Below, in pieces: positions 9,526 through 17,871 of a DNA stretch of 53,477 bases. Source of the DNA: Candidatus Acidulidesulfobacter diazotrophicus (GTDB lineage: Bacteria; SZUA-79; Acidulodesulfobacterales; Acidulodesulfobacteraceae); the NCBI GenBank assembly GCA_004195025.1, contig SGBB01000004.1, positions 1-53,477 of the forward strand, read 5' to 3'. Position 1 is the stretch's first letter. Each line of letters starts with the position of its first letter. Both the position numbers and the translations under genes were made by a program. Under the pieces are notes generated by a model. The model saw only the letters and a program-made list of their open reading frames with translations, did no database searches and was not told the origin of the DNA.

Positions 9526-10661
9526 GAAATGATTAACCTTTGTTTTTGAGATATATTTTCAGTATTTATAGTTTTTATTATAATAGGTTCACCTGCTTTA
9601 GGAGACCAGACAATATCAGGGGAAGAACAAACTTCACGAATAGATGACTCTTCGGAAGCTATATATGTAAAATCTCCTTTAGTTCCTGCAACAAGAGGTC
9701 TGAGTTTTATTCTATCGTTTAATGCAATCATTCCGTCAGGATAGCCGAATATAATTGCAAAAGGTCCGTTAAGAAGCGCGCTGCCGTATATTTGCCTCAA
9801 TGCATTATAAAGTTCCTTTTGTTTAGGCTCCATTTTTTCAATCGTGTGATAAAAAGGAGCGGCTAAAACATTCATTGCTAATTCTACCGGAAGTCTATGT
9901 TTTCTGATAAGCAAATCTAAAATATATGCTATAACTTCCGTATCGGTTTTTAAAGCCAGATTATACTTAAACATTTCAAGATATCTTTTGTTAATTCCAT
10001 AGGAAGATATTTCGCCGTTATGAACAATTGACCAATCTAGTAATGTGAACGGATGCGCCCCGCCCCACCATCCCGGAGTATTAGTTGGAAATCTGTTATG
10101 AGCCGTCCACATATATCCTTCAACATTGTCAAGCATATAAAAATCGGCAATGTCTTCAGGATACCCGACTCCCTTAAAGGCACCCATATTCTTTCCGCTT
10201 GAAAATACGTACGCTCCGTCATATTCCGAGTTTATCAGCATAACACTGCTAACAACAAAATCGTCATCTCCGAGATCATGTAATAATCTGTCTTCGCGAT
10301 CACTTTTAGGTTTCATAAAATATCTGTGAAGAATAGGATGATCGTTAATCTTAGACGTCTTAAAAACAGGTATAGATTCCTGCTTTTCAATTATAAAATT
10401 ATTTTTAAAATATTCTTCAGTGTCATGTTTAGCGGCAAGGTCGTCATACATAACATGAAAAGCGTAAAGGTCGGCATATTCGGGATAGCAGCCGTAAACG
10501 GCAAATCCGCCGCCGAGACCGTTCCCTCTGTCATGTTCAAGAGCTATGGCTTTTTTAATATCTTCGCCGTTAGTTCTTATTTTTCTTATATTTATAATAC
10601 CGCATAATCCGCATCCTGCAGTATCATGCTCTATTGAAAAATTATTTTTTAATCTAAGCAA
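9522..10661 (-). CDS. glutamate synthase, glutaminase (GATase II) subunit
   Basis: Class II glutamine amidotransferase domain that releases ammonia from glutamine. The Ntn-hydrolase nucleophile is expected at an exposed N-terminal Cys: the sequence reads HDTAGCGLCGIIN (Cys17, Cys20), so a short propeptide would have to be removed, as in GOGATs. Other family marks are AHNRFPTNTPGWWGGAHPF and IVHNGEISSYGINKRYLE, and TDTEVIAYILD. The start codon is TTG at 10661, supported by GAGG 8 nt upstream. It overlaps the FMN-subunit gene by 4 bp. Together with the next two genes it makes a three-piece, archaeal-style glutamate synthase. Confidence 0.9.
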   Translation of the reverse strand: MLRLKNNFSIEHDTAGCGLCGIINIRKIRTNGEDIKKAIALEHDRGNGLGGGFAVYGCYPEYADLYAFHVMYDDLAAKHDTEEYFKNNFIIEKQESIPVFKTSKINDHPILHRYFMKPKSDREDRLLHDLGDDDFVVSSVMLINSEYDGAYVFSSGKNMGAFKGVGYPEDIADFYMLDNVEGYMWTAHNRFPTNTPGWWGGAHPFTLLDWSIVHNGEISSYGINKRYLEMFKYNLALKTDTEVIAYILDLLIRKHRLPVELAMNVLAAPFYHTIEKMEPKQKELYNALRQIYGSALLNGPFAIIFGYPDGMIALNDRIKLRPLVAGTKGDFTYIASEESSIREVCSSPDIVWSPKAGEPIIIKTINTENISQKQRLIIS

Positions 10662-10813
10662 TTTTTTATCCTCAAAACAATTATTGATAATTATTTTAAT
10701 AAAAAAAATAAAAATAAACTACATAAAATAAATATACTAATAATTAAATTAAATTTTAAATATATATACATATGTTAGCATATATATATATTTTATACAA
10801 TGTATTAATAGTA

Positions 10814-11048
10814 CCCAAAAATTGCCGATATAAATCTTTAAAATAGCTTTAAAGTTATATAGAACATTAGATTCCCGCTTTCGCGGGAATGACACCCGTT
10901 GGGTAAAAACTTAAATATCCGCAAAGTCATTCCTGCGTAGGCAGGAAAATTCCGAAGATAGAAATGCATGCCGTTTCTGTTCACGGGTGTCGTTAGACAC
11001 AAGAGCGAAGCGGTCATCCTGAATAAATTTTATATCGGCAATTTTGGG
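10814..11048. repeat. family 1 inverted-repeat element, copy a
   Basis: A 235-bp non-coding element bounded by CCCAAAAATTGCCGATATAA (left) and its near-perfect inverse, TTATATCGGCAATTTTGGG (right). Inside are palindromes of the GATTCCCGC...GCGGGAATGAC type, an AAAGTCATTCCTGCG block and GAGCGAAGCGGTCATCC. It has no open frame. It looks like a MITE. Its right end is 20 bp from the stop of the HdrB-like gene, and it lies upstream of the glutamate synthase operon. Confidence 0.9.
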
Positions 11049-11067
11049 ATATCATATATATAGTGTT

Positions 11068-12393
11068 TTACAAGATATTTTCATCTAAAATTTGTTTAAA
11101 ATCAGACGCAATATTTTTTTTAACAGGCGGAAGTCCTAATTTTTTCCTCGCTCCTTCCTGAGGGTCGCCTAATCTTAATGTTTTAAAAAATAATTCTTCC
11201 GCTTTTTTTACTTTTTGCGGACTTACATGATTTTTTATAGCAATATTTTTTAAAGTTGTCAATACCGTTTCCCAGCTATAATTCTGAGGACAAAGTTCGG
11301 AACAGGTGTGGCATTCCAAACATTCCCAAACAATTTTAGAAGACATAGCGCGTTCAACGTCGTTATCTAATATCATTTGAATTATTAAAGGGGGGTTATA
11401 TGACGCAAAATTCAGCGACATAGGGCAATCATTCCTGCAAGCTTGACAGTCATAGCATCTAATTAGAGATTCTTTGTCAAACATTAACGAATAATCTTTA
11501 AATATCTTTGTTAAATTAAATTTATCAATAAACTTTTTTGCCTTTACTTTATGCATTTCAATAAGTTCTTCGGTTCCTTCTATGCCAAAAGCAAGACACA
11601 TAAGTTCTTCTAATGTAATAACAGGTATATCGTATTTTGAACCTTCTTTTATAAGCATAAATTGATTAGTGTCAAATTGAGTAAAACATGACGGACATAC
11701 AGTAGTAAGCACATCAACTGAGGCTTCTTTAATAGCATCCATTTTAATTCTGGTCATAACTAACGCTTTTTCATGTTCATCCACTCTGTCTAAAGACTGA
11801 CCGCAGCACATCATTTTATTATTGTAATTTACAACGGTTGCTCCCAGCGCTTTTAAAATATTGTCATATTTTACAGGATCAAAAGGGCTGTCAAAATTTA
11901 TAGCATGAGAAGGTCTAACAAGATGACATCCATAATGGATTGCAATTTTTATGCCCCGTAAGGGGTATTTTACGCTGGCTTTTATCTTATTGACACCGAC
12001 TTCATCATGAAGATATTCTATTAAATGCGAAACCGATGAGCTTCCTGAAAAATTTAATCCTATTTTGTCAAGTGTTTTATTTATATTTTTTTGATAATCA
12101 GGATTAGATATAACTTTGGCTCTTGCCTGTTTAAGATTAGAATAGCAGCCTGTGCAAACCGACATAATATTGACATTTTCATTTTCTGCAAGAGCGATAT
12201 TTCTAATAGCCGTCAAATCAAATAAAGTTTCATCAATATTTTTAACCAAAGATTTTTCAGGACAGCATGTGAAAGAATCTATATCTTTATATTTAATTTC
12301 TAATTTATCTAATACTAAACGTGTAGCTTTTTCCATAAAAGGAAATTTTGCCTGAATTGTACATCCCCAAAAAAAAGCGTTTTCTTTACTCAT
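11068..12393 (-). CDS. HdrB-HdrC fusion, heterodisulfide reductase-like iron-sulfur protein
   Basis: The N-terminal half is an HdrB-type protein with two CCG cysteine motifs. The first is Cys11, Cys43-Cys44 and Cys80-x2-Cys83. The second is in YGCHLVRP, MMCCGQS and CPSC. In HdrB these bind noncubane [4Fe-4S] clusters at the disulfide site. The C-terminal part is HdrC-like, with two ferredoxin motifs (CYDCQACRNDCP and CLECHTCSELCP). The B-then-C order is opposite to the C-then-B order of HdrD. No hdrA lies nearby, so the electron partner is unknown. Reduction of a small or protein disulfide by low-potential electrons is the likely role, but the substrate cannot be told. Confidence 0.85.
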   Translation of the reverse strand: MSKENAFFWGCTIQAKFPFMEKATRLVLDKLEIKYKDIDSFTCCPEKSLVKNIDETLFDLTAIRNIALAENENVNIMSVCTGCYSNLKQARAKVISNPDYQKNINKTLDKIGLNFSGSSSVSHLIEYLHDEVGVNKIKASVKYPLRGIKIAIHYGCHLVRPSHAINFDSPFDPVKYDNILKALGATVVNYNNKMMCCGQSLDRVDEHEKALVMTRIKMDAIKEASVDVLTTVCPSCFTQFDTNQFMLIKEGSKYDIPVITLEELMCLAFGIEGTEELIEMHKVKAKKFIDKFNLTKIFKDYSLMFDKESLIRCYDCQACRNDCPMSLNFASYNPPLIIQMILDNDVERAMSSKIVWECLECHTCSELCPQNYSWETVLTTLKNIAIKNHVSPQKVKKAEELFFKTLRLGDPQEGARKKLGLPPVKKNIASDFKQILDENIL

Positions 12394-12501
12394 AATTTTA
12401 TTTATTTATTTTTATTTTACTGCATTAAAATTGTAATCGCTATTTATTATATATATTAAAATATATTATAATATATTTTAATATATTTTAATATTTAAAA
12501 A

Positions 12502-13059
12502 TTAATTTAAAATAATCTTAGAAGCGCCTATAAAATATTTATAAGAAGAATAAAAAGATAATATTATACTAAATAAAATCAGCCAGTACCCTACTTCACC
12601 AAAATTTATATAAAAATGGGTATAATATATGAGCAGAAAGAAAATTCCAAACATTTGAAAAGATGTTTTCCATTTACCTATTTTACCTGCAGGAATAACT
12701 AATCCTTTTTCACCGGCAATTGCCCTTAAACCTGTGATAAATATTTCACGGATTATTATTAATACTACCATCCATGCGGGAATTCTATGCAAAGGTATGA
12801 GCATAATAAGAATAGTAATAACCAATATCTTATCTGCAATAGGATCAAGAAAAGTTCCAAAAGTGGTAACAATATTCCTTTTTCTTGCAATATATCCATC
12901 TATAAAATCTGTTCCCATGGCTAAGACAAAAAACAAAGCGGCATATAATTCATATACTTCTTTTTTGAAAAATAATAAGAAAAAAATAACGGGAACAATT
13001 AATATCCGACATATAGTTAAAATGTTAGGCAAATTATAAATATTATTATTTTTATTCAT
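12502..13059 (-). CDS. pgsA: CDP-diacylglycerol-glycerol-3-phosphate 3-phosphatidyltransferase
   Basis: Membrane enzyme that commits CDP-diacylglycerol to phosphatidylglycerol. The CDP-alcohol phosphatidyltransferase signature is complete: Asp51, Asp54-Gly55, Ala58-Arg59, Gly68, Asp72, Asp76. It has several hydrophobic helices and no signal peptide, and 185 aa is the usual length. LPNILTICRILIVPVIF at the N-terminus is typical of PgsA rather than phosphatidylserine synthase. It sits alone between the HdrB-like gene and a family 2 repeat, with 108 bp of AT-rich DNA downstream. Confidence 0.94.
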   Translation of the reverse strand: MNKNNNIYNLPNILTICRILIVPVIFFLLFFKKEVYELYAALFFVLAMGTDFIDGYIARKRNIVTTFGTFLDPIADKILVITILIMLIPLHRIPAWMVVLIIIREIFITGLRAIAGEKGLVIPAGKIGKWKTSFQMFGIFFLLIYYTHFYINFGEVGYWLILFSIILSFYSSYKYFIGASKIILN

Positions 13060-13144
13060 TTATTTTAGTTTGTTTAAGATTAATTAAGCAATTAAGTTAA
13101 AAAAGTTAAAACAATTATTTAAATTGCAATTTAAATTTGATTCT

Positions 13145-13284
13145 TTAATACTGCGTTAGAAAATAATTATTTCCATAACGCCACATCCACTTGCCTGAGG
13201 GGATAAATCATAACAATAGCCATCTGCACCCGGCCCTCTCACATCAAAGAGAAGGGGCGTCTATATATTCTAACGCAGGATTAA
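13145..13284. repeat. family 2 inverted-repeat element, copy A
   Basis: A 140-bp element with 17-bp ends TTAATACTGCGTTAGAA and (as its inverse) TTCTAACGCAGGATTAA, 16 of 17 matching. The interior is unlike the other copies and has a GGCCCTCTCAC...GAGAAGGGGCG half-palindrome. The right end is 12 bp from the stop codon of the lytic transglycosylase gene. Confidence 0.88.
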
Positions 13285-13295
13285 TGTCGTTGTAT

Positions 13296-13931
13296 TTATT
13301 TTTTTATGTATTTTTTGTAGTAGCCTGAAACCTCTTTGACATAATTCTGCGTCTGAGCATAAGGAGGTATTCCTCCGTATTGCTTAACCGCATTTTTCCC
13401 TGCGTTATATGCAGCAAGAGCAAGGGATACATTATCGTTATATTTGATAAGAAGACTTTTTAAGTATTTTGTTCCTGCATAAATATTCTGTGCAGGATTA
13501 AAAGGATTGGAAACATTTAATATTCTTTGAGTTGCAGGCATGAGCTGCATAAGTCCTTCAGCACCTTTATCAGATACGGCTGTTTTTCTGTACCCCGATT
13601 CTGCTTTGATTACCGCCTCTATAAGACCCTGATTAATATTATATCTTTTTGCTGCTTTTTGAATCAATTTTCTATATTTTAATATTTTATAAGTACTTTG
13701 ATGATGTTTATTAACAGTAATCATAAAAACTTTATATTTGCTTGAAACAGGAACATTAGAAAAGTAAACAATTCCGTTTTTTCCATGCCTCATATAAATA
13801 TCTGCACTTGCATTATTTATATGAACAAACAATATTAAAATTAAAAAAAATAAAATAGATATATGAACCTTACTATTTATTTTTTTTATAACTTGCGGCA
13901 TATTAAATAATTCATTGTAAATAATTTTCAT
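13296..13931 (-). CDS. lytic transglycosylase (SLT domain)
   Basis: Exported murein-cleaving enzyme. A hydrophobic export signal (ISILFFLILILFVHINNASA) is followed by a short DUF4124-like beta segment (DIYMRHGKNGIVYFSNVP) and then an SLT domain. The catalytic Glu is in LIEAVIKAESGY, followed by GLMQLMPAT and LALAAYNAGKNAV. The reading frame could begin at a TTG (13943), the ATG at 13931, or an ATG at 13901 (MPQVIKK). The last gives the most signal-peptide-like N-terminus. There is no lipobox, so it is probably periplasmic rather than a lipoprotein. It stands alone between two repeat elements. Confidence 0.88.
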   Translation of the reverse strand: MKIIYNELFNMPQVIKKINSKVHISILFFLILILFVHINNASADIYMRHGKNGIVYFSNVPVSSKYKVFMITVNKHHQSTYKILKYRKLIQKAAKRYNINQGLIEAVIKAESGYRKTAVSDKGAEGLMQLMPATQRILNVSNPFNPAQNIYAGTKYLKSLLIKYNDNVSLALAAYNAGKNAVKQYGGIPPYAQTQNYVKEVSGYYKKYIKK

Positions 13932-14002
13932 AAATTTATACAAAATTTATATATAGCTTTTATTTTTTATATTTTTATTTCAACCTTTATGAATAATAAT
14001 AT

Positions 14003-14187
14003 CCCAAAATTGCCGATATAAATTTCTACTCTATGTTATATATTATATATAGATTACCGCCATCTCCTGAATGACACATAATATAAAGTCTTTATTTTAT
14101 CTTTCAGGTGAATATAGATAAATATATAAACCTAATATTGATATAATAGGACACTTTTAATAATTAATAATTTCTATCGGCAAATTA
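14003..14187. repeat. family 1 inverted-repeat element, copy b (decayed)
   Basis: The left end reads CCCAAAATTGCCGATATAAA and the right end ATTTCTATCGGCAAATT. The ends are well kept, but the interior lacks the GCGGGAATGAC palindromes except for a remnant (CCTGAATGACAC), so this is an eroded copy. Its right end lies about 20 bp from the cbiC stop codon. Confidence 0.8.
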
Positions 14188-14205
14188 AATAATATGTATA
14201 TTATA

Positions 14206-14955
14206 TTATATGCTCTCTTTTAAAATAGCGTTCATTGCTGCCGCAGCTACCGCACTGCCTCCTAAATTGCCTGTATTGCCTATGGATGGAAAAAAAACAT
14301 CTTTCATAAGATTTCTTTTTGAATCATCTGCGCCGACAAATCCGACGGGCATGCCTATTATAAGATTTGGCTTATAATTAAGCGATTTAAATAATATTTT
14401 ACATGTATTCATTGTTTCTATTAATGCTGTAGGAGCATTTCCTATGATTATAAAATCCGGCAAATTTTCAATAACGGCAATTCTTATAGAATAAGCCGAC
14501 CTTGTAATTCCATTAGTACCTATTTTATTATTTGTATTATTGAATTCTGATTTTAAATTATAATTTGATATTAAACCGTAAAACTTTTCACTTAATTCTT
14601 CACTGGTTAATCCTATATAGCAGCGAACATCAACAATGACATTTTCATTAACGGTGCTGCTTATTCCTGCCTCAGTCATTCTGCTGTCGCAAACTATTTT
14701 TATAGGTTTATTTAATTTAGATTTTTGTTTTATAAAATTGATAGAATTTATAATAGAATTTTCCGTAAAAAACATAGTCTTTGAATATGCCATGTCACTT
14801 GAAGCATGAATAACTCTTTTTATTACTATTTTTTCATATTCCGAATATTTACTGTTAAAAATATCATCCTCTGCGAGCAATGAGTTTATTATAGAAATAC
14901 TTTCATTGTAAATATCTATTCCTGAATTTCCTAAATTAGAATTTGATATATTCAT
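14206..14955 (-). CDS. cbiC: (cobalt-)precorrin-8 methylmutase
   Basis: Corrin-ring biosynthesis enzyme that moves the C11 methyl to C12, giving (cobyrinate) hydrogenobyrinate. The family motif KRVIHASSDMAYSKTM holds the active-site His. Also present are IVCDSRMTEAGIS, IGNAPTALIETM and GMPVGFVGADDSK. Length (249 aa) is slightly above the usual 210, from an extended N-terminus. No other cobalamin gene is near, so the pathway is scattered. The product fits the B12-dependent methionine synthase and the corrinoid-activator-like gene elsewhere in this window. It is divergent from rlmN, with a family 1 repeat between them. Confidence 0.9.
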   Translation of the reverse strand: MNISNSNLGNSGIDIYNESISIINSLLAEDDIFNSKYSEYEKIVIKRVIHASSDMAYSKTMFFTENSIINSINFIKQKSKLNKPIKIVCDSRMTEAGISSTVNENVIVDVRCYIGLTSEELSEKFYGLISNYNLKSEFNNTNNKIGTNGITRSAYSIRIAVIENLPDFIIIGNAPTALIETMNTCKILFKSLNYKPNLIIGMPVGFVGADDSKRNLMKDVFFPSIGNTGNLGGSAVAAAAMNAILKESI

Positions 14956-15108
14956 ATTTATATTTATATATAATATTTTTAAATATTTATTTAGTTCATT
15001 TATTATTATTTATTATAAAAATTTATGCACTTATTTTCAAGAATAATATAATATAAGTTCTTTTATTATGCAATTAAATTATATAATATTAAATAAACTA
15101 AACAAATA

Positions 15109-15323
15109 CCCAAAATTGCCGATAGAAATTGTTAAAAATACTCCAATGCTTTAATAACACTGGATTCCCGCTTACGCGGGAATGACACCCAAAGGTTGAA
15201 ATGATAAAACCCAGCAAAGTCATTCCTGCGTAAGCGGGAAAGTTCCGAAGGAAACTTCACGAGTGTCGTTAGGCACGAGAGCGAAGCGGTCATCCAGAAT
15301 AAAATTTTCTATCGGCAATTTTA
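15109..15323. repeat. family 1 inverted-repeat element, copy c
   Basis: A well-preserved 215-bp copy. The left end is CCCAAAATTGCCGATAGAAA and the right end TTTTCTATCGGCAATTTT. It contains GGATTCCCGCTTACGCGGGA, AAAGTCATTCCTGCGTAAGC and GAGCGAAGCGGTCATCC. It sits between the divergent cbiC and rlmN genes and so may separate or influence both promoters. Confidence 0.9.
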
Positions 15324-15327
15324 AGAA

Positions 15328-15367
15328 ATAATATAATATAATATAATATAATATGATATAATATAAT
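15328..15367. repeat. short tandem repeat (ATAAT)n
   Basis: About eight units of ATAAT with one G substitution, directly beside the right end of the family 1 element and about 40 bp before rlmN. This is the kind of tract that could vary in length upstream of a start codon. Confidence 0.85.
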
Positions 15368-15404
15368 CTTTATATTTTAAATTAAATAATTATTGCAATA
15401 TTTT

Positions 15405-16481
15405 ATGGACAGTCAAAATTCTATATTTAACCTTTCATTAAAAGAATTGGAAAATTTTTGCATAAATAATTCTGCAAAAAAATTTAATGCTTTTCAAATA
15501 ATGAAATGGATATATAATGCTAAAATATATGATTTCAACAGTATGACAAATATTTCAAAACCGCTAAGAGAATGCTTAAATTTAAATTTTAATTTTAAAA
15601 TGCCGGAGATTATAAATAGTAGCAGAGAAAGCGGCGGCGAAGGCAATTATTCAATAAAATATCTTATTAAACTTAACGACGGTTCTGCAATAGAGTCTGT
15701 ATTCATTGATTACGGCAAAAGAAAAACATTGTGCGTTTCATCTCAAGCAGGGTGTAAAATGCTGTGCAATTTTTGCACTACAGGTAACTTTGGTTTTCAA
15801 AGAAATTTAACTTCGGAAGAGATTATATCTCAGATTATATTAATAGAAAATGAATTAAAAATTAAAATTACTAATGTAGTATTTATGGGAATGGGCGAAC
15901 CATTAGATAATTTATCCGAAGTAAAAAAAGCGCTTGAAATTATTTCCGACGCTAACTTTATAGGAATAGCCCGCAGGAAAATTACTATTTCGACATGCGG
16001 TATAATAGATAAATTAAATGAAATTAAAGATTTGAAATATAAAATTGCTATCTCTCTAAATGCTTCTAATAATTATTTAAGAAATCAAATTATGCCTATT
16101 AATAAAAAATACCCCATAGAAGATATTGTAAAATTTATAAGCGACGGAAAATATTTCGGGCATAATAAAATAACTTTAGAATATGTTTTAATAAAAGATT
16201 TTAATGACTCAATCAATAATGCAAAAGAATTAATAAAATTATTTTCCCCGCAAAATGTAAAATTTAATCTAATACCGTTTAACAAATTTGATATCGAAAA
16301 TATAGGCGAAACTGTAAATATAAACCAAAAACAATTTGAAAACAATTATGAAAGGACGAATGAAACTGTTTATAATAATTTTCAGGATAAATTAATGAAA
16401 GCCGGGTTTGTAGTTATAATACGACATTCTAAGGCTCAAAGCATTTACGGCGGATGCGGACAGTTAAAGGGATCTGCGTAA
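15405..16481 (+). CDS. rlmN: dual-specificity rRNA/tRNA adenine-C2 methyltransferase
   Basis: Radical SAM enzyme that methylates C2 of A2503 in 23S rRNA and A37 of some tRNAs. The cluster motif is CKMLCNFC (CxxxCxxC), followed by TTGNFGFQRNLT. VVFMGMGEPLDN and a C-terminal YGGCGQL carrying the second catalytic cysteine are present. A TTG four codons upstream is possible, but the ATG at 15405 fits the family start (358 aa). It is the first of three plus-strand genes, followed by the ASKHA protein after 25 bp. Confidence 0.94.
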   Translation: MDSQNSIFNLSLKELENFCINNSAKKFNAFQIMKWIYNAKIYDFNSMTNISKPLRECLNLNFNFKMPEIINSSRESGGEGNYSIKYLIKLNDGSAIESVFIDYGKRKTLCVSSQAGCKMLCNFCTTGNFGFQRNLTSEEIISQIILIENELKIKITNVVFMGMGEPLDNLSEVKKALEIISDANFIGIARRKITISTCGIIDKLNEIKDLKYKIAISLNASNNYLRNQIMPINKKYPIEDIVKFISDGKYFGHNKITLEYVLIKDFNDSINNAKELIKLFSPQNVKFNLIPFNKFDIENIGETVNINQKQFENNYERTNETVYNNFQDKLMKAGFVVIIRHSKAQSIYGGCGQLKGSA

Positions 16482-16506
16482 ATAAGTATTATTTCATATA
16501 ATATAT

Positions 16507-17871
16507 ATGTCGTTAAAAAAATATTCAATAGCAATTGATTTAGGAACTACAACTGTTGCTGCAGCTTTAATAGATAAAAAACATAATAAAGTAATTTTGG
16601 AGAAAAGTTCCTTAAACTTGCAATATCCAGAATTTGGATTCGATTCGGTAAAAAGAATACAAAACGGTCTTAACATAGAATCTGTTAAAAAATTACAGGA
16701 AAAAGCATTATTGACAATTGCAAATCTTTTAAATTATTTTATAAAAGAGAGGAGCATTGAATTGACCGATATAAATGAAATAGCTCTTGCCGGAAATACG
16801 GCAATGGAATTATCTTTTTGCGGCTATCCTTTAGCCGATCTTTCAAAGCCTCCTTACAAACCTGCTTTTAACATAGTATTTCCGGAAAAAATAAATGAAT
16901 TAAAATTAGATAGCGGCAGCGGCGTCAGAGACGTAAATTTAATAGACGTAAATTTAATTGCCTCAGGTTCAATTTCTTCTGATAATGTCAACTACTACAA
17001 AAACTTTGTTACATTAAACAGCGATTTGTTTATATTCCCTATCTTAGACGGATTTGTCGGAGGCGATACCGTATCATCAATTTATTATTTAGATATGCAC
17101 AATAAAGATAACCCTGTTTTTATAGCCGATTTTGGTACAAATGTAGAGATAGCGATAGGAAACAAAAATAAAATTTTTACTACGTCTGCTCCTGCAGGAC
17201 CCGCCTTTGAAGGCGGAAATATAAGGCACGGAATGTTAGCACAAGGTTCTGCTATATTTTCTATAAAACTTATAAACGGAATATTTGATTTTAAAACAAT
17301 CAACGGATCAAAAATTCCCGAGGGAATTTGCGGAAGCGGTATAATTGATTTAATAGCATCTTTGCTTCGTGAAAAAATAATAGATAAAAACGGAAGAATA
17401 TTACCTATAGAACTTATTGACTCAGAAAGCTATTCGGTAGTCAGCAAAGGCTTTAATAATGAAGAAAACGAGGTTATAGTTTACAAAGATAATAAGACTG
17501 ATATAAGATTTTATCAAGACGATGTAAGGCAATTTCAATTTGCAAAATCTGCCGTGAAATCGGCGGCTGAAATATTAATAAATAAATATAAAATAGATAT
17601 TAACGATAATTTTGATGTTTATATATCAGGTTCTTTCGGTAACTATATAAAAAATGAAAATATAGATATTATTGATATTTTTCCTTTTAAGAATAAAAAA
17701 ATAAATTATATTTATGATAGTTCCCTTGAAGGATGTAAAAAATATTTAATTTCAGAATATTGCACAAGAAAAAAAGATATATCAAAAATTATAAGCATTT
17801 CAAAAAATTTTCCTCTGTCGGGAAGTAAACTTTTTGAAAGATTATTTATTAAAAATTTATCATGGCAATAA
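16507..17871 (+). CDS. RACo-like ASKHA ATPase (DUF4445), predicted corrinoid-protein activator
   Basis: A 454-aa sugar-kinase/Hsp70-fold ATPase of the DUF4445 type. Phosphate-binding motifs are AIDLGTTTVAAAL at the N-terminus and ADFGTNVEIAI centrally. APAGPAFEGGNIRHGM, EGICGSGIIDLIASLLRE and YISGSFGNY complete the family pattern. Related proteins (RACo, RamA) use ATP to return Co(II)-inactivated corrinoid proteins to Co(I). They carry a [2Fe-2S] or [4Fe-4S] domain, but this one has no cysteine cluster, so electrons would have to come from a partner. Its stop codon overlaps the next gene by 10 bp. The target is not shown; the MetH in this window lacks a reactivation domain and is a candidate. 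Confidence 0.8.
   Translation: MSLKKYSIAIDLGTTTVAAALIDKKHNKVILEKSSLNLQYPEFGFDSVKRIQNGLNIESVKKLQEKALLTIANLLNYFIKERSIELTDINEIALAGNTAMELSFCGYPLADLSKPPYKPAFNIVFPEKINELKLDSGSGVRDVNLIDVNLIASGSISSDNVNYYKNFVTLNSDLFIFPILDGFVGGDTVSSIYYLDMHNKDNPVFIADFGTNVEIAIGNKNKIFTTSAPAGPAFEGGNIRHGMLAQGSAIFSIKLINGIFDFKTINGSKIPEGICGSGIIDLIASLLREKIIDKNGRILPIELIDSESYSVVSKGFNNEENEVIVYKDNKTDIRFYQDDVRQFQFAKSAVKSAAEILINKYKIDINDNFDVYISGSFGNYIKNENIDIIDIFPFKNKKINYIYDSSLEGCKKYLISEYCTRKKDISKIISISKNFPLSGSKLFERLFIKNLSWQ

Noticed and set aside
14956-15108. Possible cobalamin riboswitch before cbiC or metH
   Set aside because: Neither upstream region contains a B12-box-like segment or enough G/C for the fold.
16085-16345. Antisense frames inside rlmN, selD, selA and other genes
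   Set aside because: They lie opposite well-conserved coding sequence and have no family features or ribosome sites of their own.
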